Source of the DNA: JAPSGM01 sp036258735
GTDB lineage: Bacteria > Chloroflexota > Limnocylindria > QHBO01
Direction of reading: 5' to 3'
Assembly: GCA_036258735.1 (NCBI GenBank)
Contig: DATADC010000200.1
Span: 1-38,445, forward strand
Length of the DNA stretch: 38,445 nucleotides
Shown here: in pieces, positions 30,316 to 38,150 of the stretch
Numbering within the stretch: the first letter of the stretch is position 1
Layout of the letters: the number at the start of each line of letters is the position of its first letter
Position numbers and translations under genes: made by a program
Notes under the pieces: generated by a model
Told to the model about the DNA's origin: nothing
Databases searched by the model: none
The model's input: only the letters and a program-made list of their open reading frames with translations

Positions 30316-30699
30316 ATGGATCGCGCAGGCGTGGAACGTTGGATCGACGGGTACCGCAAGGCGTGGACGACGGACGATCCGGAGGACATCCGCGCCCTGT
30401 TCACCGAGGACGCCACCTACCGACCGTATCCCTGGCCGCGCGATGCGGCCGGCTGGCAAGGTCGGGACGAGATCGTGCGGAAATGGATCGAACGGGGCGA
30501 CTCGGAGCTTCGGTGGCGCTTCGAGCACGACACGCTGGCCGTCGAGGGCGACACTGCGGTCATCCAGGGCTGGACGTACTACGACCGCGGCGAAGGCCAG
30601 GAGGAGGAGGCCTACGCCAACATCTGGGTGGTGCGCTTCGCCGACGACAGCCGCGCCAAGGCGTTCAGCGAGTGGTGGGTCGAGAAGCCCAAGGACTGA
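30316..30699 (+). CDS. NTF2-like (SnoaL-fold) protein
   Basis: A 127-residue protein from ATG 30316 behind GAGGGA. The helix-strand pattern matches the NTF2/SnoaL cone fold: an N-terminal helix WIDGYRKAWTTDDPEDIRAL, LFTEDATYRPYPW, the WQGRDEIVRKWIERG helix, and strands FEHDTLAVEGDTAVIQGWTYY and YANIWVVRFADDSRAKAFSEWW. This fold hosts polyketide cyclases, limonene-epoxide hydrolases, ketosteroid isomerases and many uncharacterised proteins. No catalytic pair is assigned by eye. It stands alone, between a divergent crotonase gene and the converging tandem GNAT gene. Confidence 0.85.
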   Translation: MDRAGVERWIDGYRKAWTTDDPEDIRALFTEDATYRPYPWPRDAAGWQGRDEIVRKWIERGDSELRWRFEHDTLAVEGDTAVIQGWTYYDRGEGQEEEAYANIWVVRFADDSRAKAFSEWWVEKPKD

Positions 30700-30753
30700 C
30701 ACCGACCCACGCGGCGCGTCCGCGAGAAGCGTACGAGATCGCGCGAGCGGCGC

Positions 30754-31725
30754 TCACGCATCGCGGCTGAGCACCCAGGTTCGGCCGCTGTCGACGAAGC
30801 CCATGGACCGATAAAGGGAGTGCGCCGCCTGACGCTGGGCGCCCGATTCGAGGTCGACGCGTGAAGCGCCTCGCCCCCGAGCCAATGACAGCGCGTCGGC
30901 CATCAGCGCCCGCCCAACGCCCCGGCCGCGCATCGGCTCGGTGACGACGAGATCGGCCACCCAGGCGTGGATCTCCGGCGTCCAGAAGGGGAGCTGCCAG
31001 TGCGTGGTGCACACGCCGATCACCTCGCCGCCCATCTCCGCGACGCGCGACGCGGCCGTCCCTTTCTCGACCTCCCGGACGTGGTCGGCGAAGGTGCGCA
31101 GCACCGCGTCCATGCGCTCCGGGACCGGCGAGCGGCGTGGCCCGAACTCGGCGATCAGCCGCGTCACCCGCTCGGCGTCCTGCGGCCCGAGCGACCGGAT
31201 GCGGAGACCTGGCGGCACGCGCGCCTTAGGCTCCGCCCGCACCGGTGCCAGTCGGAAGTTCAGGAACGCCTCCTCGAAGCCGGCGGCCTCCAGCGGGCCG
31301 GCCTCGTCACCATGCTCGACCGCTGCCAGCAGCCGGTGGCCGCGCCGAAGGCGCCACTCGGCGGCCACCGCCTCCACCAGCGACCGATCCACGCCGCGCT
31401 GCGAACCGGCGGCCGTGACGTACAGCTCGGAGATCCAGCCCTCGAACGTCGCAAAGTTGAGGCGCCGGCGGAAGTGCGCCACCGCCAGTCCCGTCGGATG
31501 GCCATCCGCCAGCGCGACGAAGGCCGCGGTGTCCGGATGGTTGACGAGCGCCTCGTACCGGTCGCGGATCGGGTCGACAGACGGCAGGCGCCCGAGGCCC
31601 CGGCCCTCACGTGCCAGCTCGACCGCCACGGTTAGGTCGTCACGGCCCGTCGGCCGCAGCTCGATGCCCGCCGGAGTCCGCACGGCCAGCGCCCCGACCG
31701 GCCGCTCCGGATTGCCGAGGCTCAC
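30754..31725 (-). CDS. Tandem-GNAT acetyltransferase
   Basis: 323 residues from GTG 31725, 2 nt after the stop of the preceding crotonase gene. Two GNAT domains are joined in one chain. The first (about 15-150) has AFVALADGHPTGLAVAHFRR, then ISELYVTAAGSQRGVDRSLVEAV with a degraded acetyl-CoA loop. The second (about 175-323) is canonical, with VIGVCTTHWQLPF, the strand VADLVVTEPMRGRGVGRALM carrying the R-G-x-G-x loop, and LYRSMGFVDSGRTWVLS. A plausible reading is one active C-terminal domain and a degenerate N-terminal one. Substrate unknown; it may simply be the last gene of the ferredoxin/crotonase operon. Confidence 0.85.
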   Translation of the reverse strand: MSLGNPERPVGALAVRTPAGIELRPTGRDDLTVAVELAREGRGLGRLPSVDPIRDRYEALVNHPDTAAFVALADGHPTGLAVAHFRRRLNFATFEGWISELYVTAAGSQRGVDRSLVEAVAAEWRLRRGHRLLAAVEHGDEAGPLEAAGFEEAFLNFRLAPVRAEPKARVPPGLRIRSLGPQDAERVTRLIAEFGPRRSPVPERMDAVLRTFADHVREVEKGTAASRVAEMGGEVIGVCTTHWQLPFWTPEIHAWVADLVVTEPMRGRGVGRALMADALSLARGRGASRVDLESGAQRQAAHSLYRSMGFVDSGRTWVLSRDA

Positions 31726-31727
31726 CC

Positions 31728-32507
31728 TCAGCGCCCCTTGAAGTCCGGCGTCCGCTTCTCGAGGAAGGCCGCCATGCCCTCCTTCTGGTCCTCGCTGGCG
31801 AACAGTAGATAGAACAGCCGCCGCTCGTGCGCGAGCGCCTCGGTCAAGCCCATCTCGTACGCGGCATTGACGGCCTCCTTGGCCAGACGCAGGGCGATGG
31901 GAGACTTCCCCGCCACCGTTGACGCCAGCGCGAGAGCATCCTCGACCACCAGCTCGTCGGGCACCACGCGCGCGACCAGGCCGCGACGCTCGGCCTCGCG
32001 CGCGTCCATCGGCTCGCCGGTCAGGATCATCTCCATGGCCCGGCTCTTGCCGATAGCGCGCGTCAGCCGCTGCGTCCCACCCGCGCCGGGGATAACGCCG
32101 ATATTGATCTCCGGCTGCCCGAATTTCGCTCCCTCGCCGGCGAGGATCAGGTCCAGGGTCATGGCCAGCTCGCAGCCACCGCCCAGGCACCAGCCGTTGA
32201 CGGCGGCGATCACCGGCTTGGTGATGCGGCGGATGCGATCCCACTGCCCGATGCGATTGCTGGTCAGCATATCGACCGGCGTGGCGTCTGCCATCTCCCC
32301 GATGTCCGCGCCGGCGGCGAAGGCGCGCTCATTTCCCGTGACCACCATGGCCCGTACGCCGTCGTCGCGGTCGAGCTCCTCCAGGACCGCACACAGCGCG
32401 TCCATGACGGCCGCGTTCAGCGCGTTCAGCTGCTTGGGGCGGTTGAACCGGACCAGCGCGGTGCGCTGCTCCGGCTGGCGCTCGACCAGGACGAGCTCAT
32501 CCGTCAC
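31728..32507 (-). CDS. Enoyl-CoA hydratase (crotonase)
   Basis: 259 residues from GTG 32507 (GTGA overlap). A canonical crotonase: VRFNRPKQLNALNAAVM (19-35), AFAAGADIGEM with the oxyanion G-A-D, NGWCLGGGCELAMTLDLILAG with catalytic Glu113, and FGQPEINIGVIPGAGGTQRL with Glu133. Both glutamates are present, so it should hydrate 2-enoyl-CoA to 3-hydroxyacyl-CoA. The end EGMAAFLEKRTPDFKG is typical. It is the second of two crotonase genes that follow ferredoxin and EthD genes in one operon. Confidence 0.92.
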   Translation of the reverse strand: MTDELVLVERQPEQRTALVRFNRPKQLNALNAAVMDALCAVLEELDRDDGVRAMVVTGNERAFAAGADIGEMADATPVDMLTSNRIGQWDRIRRITKPVIAAVNGWCLGGGCELAMTLDLILAGEGAKFGQPEINIGVIPGAGGTQRLTRAIGKSRAMEMILTGEPMDAREAERRGLVARVVPDELVVEDALALASTVAGKSPIALRLAKEAVNAAYEMGLTEALAHERRLFYLLFASEDQKEGMAAFLEKRTPDFKGR

Positions 32508-33463
32508 GCCTCGGCGCCCTCCCAGGCATCGGTCAACGGCGAGCCGCAGATGCCGCAGAAGCCGTGGTTGGCGGGAAGCCCTGCCGCTCCGCAGCGGCCA
32601 CATCGGCGAGGATGTTGGGCCATGCGCCGCAGCGCGTCGTAGCGTGGCGGCCGCTTGTCGTGGAAGGCGGCCACGGCCTCCCGGGTCTCGTCCGAGGTGC
32701 TGTGGATGGCCAGCCAGTCGCGGGCGTGGGTCACGGTCTGGGCCCAGACCAGATCGCGCCACCAGTTAAGCTGGACCTTGGTGTAGCGGATCGTCTCCGG
32801 CAGCTTGCGCCGCAGGGAGTTGGCCAGCTCGGCAACCATGCTGTCCAGCTCGGCACGCGGCACGACGCGAGAGACCAGGCCCCACTCCAGCGCCTGCTGC
32901 GCCGAGATGCGTTCGCACAGCATCACGATCTCCCGCGCGCGTCGGTCGCCCACCACGATGGGCAGCCACTGCGTGGCGCCGCCGGCAGGCACCGACCCGT
33001 GCTCCGGTCCGACGTGGCGGATGTACGCGTCATCCACCATGACGGACAGGTCGCACGCCAGCTGGAGCTCCTGCCCGCCGCCAACGCAGGTGCCGTTGAT
33101 GCGCGCGATGGTTGGCTTGCCGATGTTCCGCAAGCGGTCGTGCATCTCGACGAACGCGCCCATCCAGCGCCAGTACTGCCCCGAGTGGGCGCCCATCGCG
33201 GCCTGCTCGTCGAGGTCCGCGCCAGTGCAGAACGCCCGCTCCCCCGCACCGGTCACCACGACCACCGCCACCGAATCGTCCCAGGCGGCGTCCTCGAAGG
33301 CCCGTGCCAGCTCCCGCAGGGTGCCGAAGTCAAAGGCGTTCAGGACGTCCTGACGGTCGATGGCCACCGTGGCCACGCCCGCTGCCGCGTCCTTCGCATA
33401 ACGCACGTTGGCGAACCCCAGGTCGGCCGGGTCCGACGGCAGGGGCGCGGCGGGCTCCGGCAT
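32504..33463 (-). CDS. Crotonase-superfamily protein with C-terminal zinc ribbon
   Basis: 319 residues from ATG 33463. A crotonase core covers about 20-275: GERAFCTGADLDEQA, NGTCVGGGQELQLACDLSVMVDD and HVGPEHGSVPAGGATQWLPIVVGDRRAREIV are its marks. GGGQE keeps the first glutamate; GSVPAGGATQ in place of the usual QPE box is unusual and resembles the ring-cleaving 6-oxocyclohex-1-ene-1-carbonyl-CoA hydrolase group, though this is a weak call. The tail adds a treble/zinc ribbon with C288-x-x-C291 and C303-x-x-C306, uncommon in crotonases. It is co-transcribed with ferredoxin and an EthD-like gene. It might act on an aromatic-derived CoA ester (inference). Confidence 0.82.
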   Translation of the reverse strand: MPEPAAPLPSDPADLGFANVRYAKDAAAGVATVAIDRQDVLNAFDFGTLRELARAFEDAAWDDSVAVVVVTGAGERAFCTGADLDEQAAMGAHSGQYWRWMGAFVEMHDRLRNIGKPTIARINGTCVGGGQELQLACDLSVMVDDAYIRHVGPEHGSVPAGGATQWLPIVVGDRRAREIVMLCERISAQQALEWGLVSRVVPRAELDSMVAELANSLRRKLPETIRYTKVQLNWWRDLVWAQTVTHARDWLAIHSTSDETREAVAAFHDKRPPRYDALRRMAQHPRRCGRCGAAGLPANHGFCGICGSPLTDAWEGAEA

Positions 33464-33467
33464 GCGC

Positions 33468-33785
33468 CTAGACGTCCAGGGCTGCGTCGTCGTCCACGAC
33501 GAGGAGCGTGACGCCCGCGGTGGCGAAGGTGCGCAGGTCGCGTCCGCTCTCCATGCCCGGTTCCGAGGCAAGCGCCGCGTCCAGATCCGCGCGGCTGTCG
33601 AAGACCATCTCCGCCACCAGGTAGAACGCTGCCGGCCGTCCGGCCACGCCATCGGCCCGCGCCAGGCGCAAGTCACGGAGGCCGGGGTAGCGCCGGACGA
33701 TGGGCGCATGCACGTCGCGGTAGTGCGCGTCGAACGCGGCTGGGTCGTCTGGCTGGTTGTACAGCGCGATCAGGCGGACGGCCAC
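33468..33785 (-). CDS. EthD-family protein
   Basis: 105 residues from GTG 33785, one base after the ferredoxin stop. The dimeric alpha/beta-barrel (ferredoxin-like) signature is VRLIALYNQPDDPAAFDAHY, then RDVHAPIVRRYPGLRDLRL, the EthD family (TIGR02118) core with the H-Y..VH-P pattern, followed by FYLVAEMVFDSRADLDAALA. EthD was first seen beside a cytochrome P450 system for ethyl tert-butyl ether degradation; its role is unclear. The frame further upstream is the shadow of the ferredoxin gene. Confidence 0.88.
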   Translation of the reverse strand: MAVRLIALYNQPDDPAAFDAHYRDVHAPIVRRYPGLRDLRLARADGVAGRPAAFYLVAEMVFDSRADLDAALASEPGMESGRDLRTFATAGVTLLVVDDDAALDV

Positions 33786-33786
33786 G

Positions 33787-34032
33787 CTACTTGTTCGCGA
33801 AGTAATCCGCGTTGATCCGGGTGTAGTTCGCCCACTGGTCCGGGACCGCGTCCTCGGCGAAGATTGCCGTGACCGGGCACTCCGGCTCGCACGCGCCGCA
33901 GTCGATGCACTCGTCGGGATCGATGTAGAACTGCGGGTCGTCATCCGTGGCGTGGATGCAGTCCACCGGGCAGACGTCGACACACGACGCGTCCTTGACG
34001 CCGATGCACGGCTCGGTGATGACGTAGGTCAT
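33787..34032 (-). CDS. Ferredoxin (two-cluster, FdxA-like)
   Basis: An 81-residue protein from ATG 34032 behind a GAGGAG site. Cysteines are at 9, 17, 21, 25, 42, 45, 48 and 52. The second set forms CxxCxxCxxxCP for a [4Fe-4S] cluster; the first, with C9-x7-C17-x3-C21, is the 7Fe-ferredoxin type that usually holds a [3Fe-4S] cluster. The start MTYVITEPCIGVKDASCVDV is typical of actinobacterial/Thermus-type FdxA, though the C-terminus is shorter than in the 106-residue members. It can donate electrons to the oxidoreductases nearby, including the 2-oxoacid:ferredoxin enzyme at 37524-38445. Confidence 0.94.
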   Translation of the reverse strand: MTYVITEPCIGVKDASCVDVCPVDCIHATDDDPQFYIDPDECIDCGACEPECPVTAIFAEDAVPDQWANYTRINADYFANK

Positions 34033-34055
34033 GCGGGCGTTCTCTCCTCAGGGCC

Positions 34056-34061
34056 AGCATA
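34056..34061 (-). promoter_or_regulatory. Candidate -10 of the ferredoxin/crotonase operon
   Basis: On the minus strand TATGCT (34061-34056) lies 23 nt before ATG 34032, leaving a short leader with GAGGAG. The -35 is not clear. It would drive ferredoxin, EthD, both crotonases and the tandem GNAT gene. Confidence 0.45.
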
Positions 34062-34102
34062 CACCGATGGCGCCTGCGAGCCATGTTGCGCCGGGGCGCC
34101 AC

Positions 34103-34131
34103 ACGGGGCCCGGGCCACGCCCGAGCCCCGT
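34103..34131 (-). terminator. Terminator-like hairpin downstream of the M4 protease gene
   Basis: A strong stem: 34103-34109 with 34125-34131 (7 bp) and, after one mismatch on each side, 34111-34114 with 34120-34123, loop 5. It begins 22 nt after the protease stop on the minus strand. No U-tract follows, so it may be an imperfect or factor-aided terminator. Confidence 0.5.
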
Positions 34132-34152
34132 TAAGACGTGGCGCTTAGCCGC

Positions 34153-36438
34153 TCAGCCGAGCTTGCAGTCGTAGACCTCCACGTCGTCGAGGTACCAGCC
34201 GACGTCGGTCCCGTTGCAGAAGTCGGTGCCGAAGCGGAACCGGAACTGGACCTGCTTGTCGGTGTCCTGAGTCACGTACGAGGTGAGGTCCACCCGCGAC
34301 TCTGCGTAGGTCAGGGCCGGGAAGTCGCTCGGCGTCCGGTACCCGGTGAAGACCTGACGGCTGGTGGGCGTCCAGTTCGGCGCCGTCGAGTCGAGGCTCA
34401 TGTTGCCGTTGTACCCATTCAGCGTGAAGTCGCGGTTCTCGAGCTTGGTCCAGTTGCCATTGAGGTTGATCTCAACGGTGCCTCCGTCGTATCCGCCCTC
34501 GGTGAAGAAGTCGTGGAGGAACCGCAGCACGGGCCGGTTCGTGCCCGTCAGATCGACGCTGGGGCTGATGAGGTACACGTCGGACGTCCAGGTGCCACTG
34601 CAGTCAGTCAGCTCATCATTGACCCGCCAGGCGTGCGTCCCAGATGCAGCGAAGTCGGTGACCGGGTGCCAGCGCTGCCCGGTGTACAGGGTCTCGTTCA
34701 GCGACTCGGTCCAGCCCGGACTGCCCGTCTCGTGGTCGTCGTAAAAGAGGCGTGCCACCGTCTCGCCGCTGTTGCACAGCGGACCGGGGGCAGCCGGCGC
34801 GACGTCGGTGCATACCGGCGCCGTCATCTGCACGGCATCCAGCGCCCGGCGCACCTGGTCACAGTCGGCCTTGGTGACGCGCTCGGCGCGGCCGCCTCCG
34901 GTTTCGGGGTCCGCGTTGTTGACGTACTTGTTGCGTAGGTCGCGGCACGAGCCTTGGAGCGCGAGGTACGCATCGGTGAAGTCCGAATAGACGCTCAGGT
35001 ACCGCGTCAGCGCGCGGTACTGGATGGCAGCCGCCTTGTTGAGCCCGATGCCGGTGACGGTGACGCCGTTGTGCGTGCCGCCATCGACCATGAGGTAGTA
35101 GGCCTTATTCGGCACGCCACTGTTGACGTGCACGCCGCCGTTGTCGGACGAGGCGCAGTGGTAGTTCGGGCTGGTGCAGCTATCGGGATCGCCGAACAGC
35201 GTCGGGTCGCTCATGTCGCGGATGCCGCCAGGGATGAAGTCCTCACCGATGACCCAGCGCTGACTGTTCTCGCTGGAGTTCATCTGGTCGATGGACTCGC
35301 CGAAGATGTCGGAGAAGCTCTCATTGAGTGCGCCGGGCTGGTACGCGTAGACGAGGTTCGCGCTGAACTCGGTGACCCCGTGGCTGATCTCGTGCCCGGT
35401 CACGTCGTCATGCGGGCCGTTGGTGCAGTAGGTCATCACCGACCCGTTCCAGAACGCGTTCGGGCACAGCGTGGGGCTGAAGTAGTGGACGTACGACTTC
35501 AGCGTCGTGCCGCGGTTGTCGAAGCTGTCCCGGCGAAAGCCATTCCAGAAGAAGTTGTAGGTGTCGCCGGTGAAGGTGTATGCGTTGTCGCAGTCGGGAT
35601 CGAGGGACGGAGGCTCGCCCTCGAAGCGGCACTTGACCGCCAGGTCGTAGTTCGACTGCCCGAGCATGTTGTAGTTCTCGCGCCGCAGACCATCGTGAAT
35701 GCCCTCGAAGACCTGCAGCACGTTGCCCGAGATGGCGTCCACGTACACGAAGTTGCGCACCGCATTGCCGGTCACGGTCGTGTACCAGGCCAGCGCCTGG
35801 CGGTCGGGCTCATCGGCGGCCAGCCCGACCTTGGTGATGCCCAGCCGCGGCGCCGATGCGCGTAGGCCGGTGACGTTGACGTTCGCCAGGTTGGCCACGG
35901 CACTCCGTGCGGCCGAGACGGCGCTGGACGCGGCCACCCGCGGCTCAAGCGGGACCTTGATCCCGGCCAGGTAGGTGCCGCTCACCGCACTGATCCGGCC
36001 CCCAGCGTCAAAGTTCACCAGCAGCTCGGCGTTGAAGACGGGTAGGCCGGCGTGCTGCTGGGCCAGGCGGACGGTGCTGCCCGCGGGATCGGAGCTGGTG
36101 GAGGTTACCGTCAGCTCTTCACGCGCCGCCTCGATGCCGAACAGCGTGCCGTACGCGGTCAGGAAGGTGAACGCCTTATCGGCCAGGCTGCCGGCGGTGG
36201 TCGGGAGGGTCACGTCGTCATGTGCGCGGACGAACTTGGCCACGCCGGTGGCCTCGGCGAGGTGGATGTCGACCTGGCCGCCCATTGCACCTCGCAGCCG
36301 CGCTGCGGCCTCGGCCGGGGACTCGCGGTCCTGAGCCTGCGCCGGTCGCTGGCCGCCGCCCGCGTCCATCCCGAAGAGCACCAGGTTGAGCACTGCCGCG
36401 ACCACGAGGATGCGGCGGATCCGGGATGTCAAGCCCAT
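34153..36438 (-). CDS. Secreted M4 metallopeptidase (thermolysin family) with C-terminal beta domain
   Basis: 761 residues from ATG 36438 behind GGGAGGA. A signal peptide (RIRRILVVAAVLNLVLFG, about 6-23) is followed by a long propeptide: an FTP/PepSY-type inhibitor region (about 60-245) with GLPVFNAELLVNFDAGGRIS and AWYTTVTGNAVRNFVYVDA. The catalytic domain (about 255-545) has H349-E350-I-S-H353 and Glu373 in NESFSD as zinc ligands, and the catalytic-His segment GGVHVNSGVPNKA. The last 200 residues (about 560-761) form a beta-rich domain like those in immune inhibitor A proteins (SPSVDLTGTNRPVLRF, EGGYDGGTVEIN). It is exported and matured by autocleavage, likely for extracellular protein degradation. 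Confidence 0.95.
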   Translation of the reverse strand: MGLTSRIRRILVVAAVLNLVLFGMDAGGGQRPAQAQDRESPAEAAARLRGAMGGQVDIHLAEATGVAKFVRAHDDVTLPTTAGSLADKAFTFLTAYGTLFGIEAAREELTVTSTSSDPAGSTVRLAQQHAGLPVFNAELLVNFDAGGRISAVSGTYLAGIKVPLEPRVAASSAVSAARSAVANLANVNVTGLRASAPRLGITKVGLAADEPDRQALAWYTTVTGNAVRNFVYVDAISGNVLQVFEGIHDGLRRENYNMLGQSNYDLAVKCRFEGEPPSLDPDCDNAYTFTGDTYNFFWNGFRRDSFDNRGTTLKSYVHYFSPTLCPNAFWNGSVMTYCTNGPHDDVTGHEISHGVTEFSANLVYAYQPGALNESFSDIFGESIDQMNSSENSQRWVIGEDFIPGGIRDMSDPTLFGDPDSCTSPNYHCASSDNGGVHVNSGVPNKAYYLMVDGGTHNGVTVTGIGLNKAAAIQYRALTRYLSVYSDFTDAYLALQGSCRDLRNKYVNNADPETGGGRAERVTKADCDQVRRALDAVQMTAPVCTDVAPAAPGPLCNSGETVARLFYDDHETGSPGWTESLNETLYTGQRWHPVTDFAASGTHAWRVNDELTDCSGTWTSDVYLISPSVDLTGTNRPVLRFLHDFFTEGGYDGGTVEINLNGNWTKLENRDFTLNGYNGNMSLDSTAPNWTPTSRQVFTGYRTPSDFPALTYAESRVDLTSYVTQDTDKQVQFRFRFGTDFCNGTDVGWYLDDVEVYDCKLG

Positions 36439-36608
36439 CGAAGTCGTTCCTCCCGTGTGGCGGCGGACAGCGCACAGCAGGCGCGCGGCCGTCCGTTGTG
36501 GCGCGGCCCGGGAACAGACACAGCATGGACCGTCTCGGGCATTCGGCTGGACGCAGGTGCAAGTTTCGTGCCTTTACACCACTCCGCGTGGTTGCCGTCG
36601 TGAGCCGC

Positions 36609-36622
36609 TAACCTTGGAGGCG
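36609..36622 (+). promoter_or_regulatory. Candidate near-leaderless -10 of the DapA-family gene
   Basis: TAACCT (36609-36614) is followed by 8 nt and ATG 36623. GGAGG (36617-36621 region) lies only 2 nt from the ATG, too close for a ribosome-binding site, so leaderless expression is more likely. Confidence 0.35.
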
Positions 36623-37495
36623 ATGCTTCCCTGGCAGATTCCCCGCCGGCCACTCATGGTCGCGGCTGCCACGCCGCTGCGCGATGGCGGCGCGGCCCTC
36701 GACGACGCCGCCGCGTGGCCGATGGTCCGCTTCCTTGCCGACGGCGGGGCGGATGGCGTGTTCTGCTGCGGCACCACGGGCGAGGGCATCCTGCTCTCGA
36801 TCGAGGAGCGGCAGCGCGCGGCCGTGGTGTTCCGGGCGGCGCTGACCGACGGCCTGCTGATCGTCCATTGCGGGGCACAGACGACCGCGGACACGGTAAC
36901 GCTCGCCACCCACGCGGCCGAGATCGGGGCCGATGGCGTTGCCGTCATCCCGCCGCCGTACTTCCCGCTCGACGCCGACGCGCTTCTTGCCCACTTCGCC
37001 GCCGCGGCTCGCGCCTGCGCTCCCTTGCCGTTCTTCGTGTACGCCTTCGCCTCGCGCAGCGGCTACCCGGTGCCGCCCGACGTGGTCCGTAGGCTGCGCG
37101 AGTCGGCGTCCAACCTCGCGGGCCTCAAGGTGAGCGAGAGCCCGTTCGCGCGCGTGGAGCCTTACCTCGACCTGGACTTGCCCGTCCTGGTCGGATCGGA
37201 GCCGCTCATCCCGGCCGCGGTCGCGCGTGGTGCGGCCGGCGCGGTGTCCGGACTGGCGGCGGCCTTTCCCCATGTCGTTCGCCGCGCCCTGGACCAGCCC
37301 GACGCCGACGCGGAGCGCGAGCTGGCGACGCTGCGGACGGCAATGGAGGCGCAGCCGTTCATTGCCTCGGTGAAGCACGTGCTGGCTCGCCGCGGCGTGC
37401 CCGTGCGGCTGGACATGCGCGCGCCACTGCGGCCGCTGATGACCGCCGAGGCCAGGGTGCTGGACGCCGCGGTGGAGCCCTTCCTGGCCGGTTAG
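36623..37495 (+). CDS. DHDPS/NAL-family aldolase (DapA-like)
   Basis: 290 residues from ATG 36623; an in-frame extension further upstream lies over the divergent promoter region. Family marks: ATPLRDGGAALDD, GVFCCGTTGEGILLSIEER with the pyruvate-binding GTTGEG (50-55), Tyr140 in FFVYAFASRSGYP and the Schiff-base Lys169 in LAGLKVSESPF. The two Cys before GTTGEG (CCG) and the GYPV loop differ from true DapA (YNVPGRT), so this is not the lysine enzyme but one of the many pyruvate aldolases acting on sugar acids or other 2-oxo acids. It converges on the 2-oxoacid oxidoreductase genes with a 28-bp gap. Confidence 0.9.
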   Translation: MLPWQIPRRPLMVAAATPLRDGGAALDDAAAWPMVRFLADGGADGVFCCGTTGEGILLSIEERQRAAVVFRAALTDGLLIVHCGAQTTADTVTLATHAAEIGADGVAVIPPPYFPLDADALLAHFAAAARACAPLPFFVYAFASRSGYPVPPDVVRRLRESASNLAGLKVSESPFARVEPYLDLDLPVLVGSEPLIPAAVARGAAGAVSGLAAAFPHVVRRALDQPDADAERELATLRTAMEAQPFIASVKHVLARRGVPVRLDMRAPLRPLMTAEARVLDAAVEPFLAG

Positions 37496-37523
37496 GCCTG
37501 CTGGTTGCCGACCGGGCGCGGAT

Positions 37524-38150
37524 TCAGCCGGACTCCCCCACGTCCGTGGCCACCGCCATCTGCCCGCCGGTGGCGATCCCGGTCTCGCGGTGGAACGGCG
37601 CGGTCGCCGCGTCGTTCATCTCGAAGCGCGAGGGAGGCGCTGCGGCAGCCAGCGTCGCGATCTCGTCTGGGGTCAGCTGGTAGCCGAAACGGATGGCCGC
37701 AACGTTCTCGTCCACGAACCGGCGCGGCAACGACTCGCGAATGGCGGCCTCGTCGAACTCGATCTGGGCCAGCCGCAGGAGCCGGCCAAGCGCGATCATG
37801 TTGCCGAACAGCTCTTTGCCGAACTTCTCGGATCCGAGCGACGCGAACGGGATCTGCTCGGCGCCTGGGACGTTGAGGCCCAGGTCGGTGACCACGGTGC
37901 GGCCCTGGATACGCAGGTGCCCCTTGTCGGCCAGCTTGAGCATGATGTCCGCCTCTTCGACCACCGGGTTGAGGATGGGCGCGTCGTCGAAGATCACGAA
38001 CGCGTCGGACATCGAGCCGCGCACGCTGGAGTCGTAGTCGTACAGCACGGTGACGTGCTTGCCCATGCGCGCCAGCAGCGCCCCCAGGACACCGGCGATG
38101 ACGCGCACGCCCTGGCCCCCGACGCCGTCCAGCGCGATGCGGGTCGCCAT
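37524..38150 (-). CDS. 2-oxoacid:ferredoxin oxidoreductase, gamma subunit
   Basis: A 208-residue protein from ATG 38150 (overlaps the previous stop as TGATG). It starts MATRIALDGVGGQGV and has the segments YDYDSSVRGSMSDAFVIF (about 37-54), LNPVVEEADIMLKLADKGHL and TVVTDLGLNVPG, all of the gamma/POR_gamma (catalytic gamma domain) family. The GxGGxG loop binds CoA/TPP-linked substrate in the assembled enzyme. The enzyme decarboxylates 2-oxoacids (pyruvate, 2-oxoglutarate or branched-chain) to acyl-CoA with reduction of ferredoxin. Length is normal for a separate gamma subunit. Specificity cannot be set without the alpha and beta subunits, which lie beyond the window. Confidence 0.9.
   Translation of the reverse strand: MATRIALDGVGGQGVRVIAGVLGALLARMGKHVTVLYDYDSSVRGSMSDAFVIFDDAPILNPVVEEADIMLKLADKGHLRIQGRTVVTDLGLNVPGAEQIPFASLGSEKFGKELFGNMIALGRLLRLAQIEFDEAAIRESLPRRFVDENVAAIRFGYQLTPDEIATLAAAAPPSRFEMNDAATAPFHRETGIATGGQMAVATDVGESG

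Noticed and set aside
36623..37495. Dihydrodipicolinate synthase of lysine synthesis
   Set aside because: The catalytic lysine and tyrosine are kept, but the substrate loop typical of DapA is replaced and no lysine genes are adjacent; only the family can be claimed.
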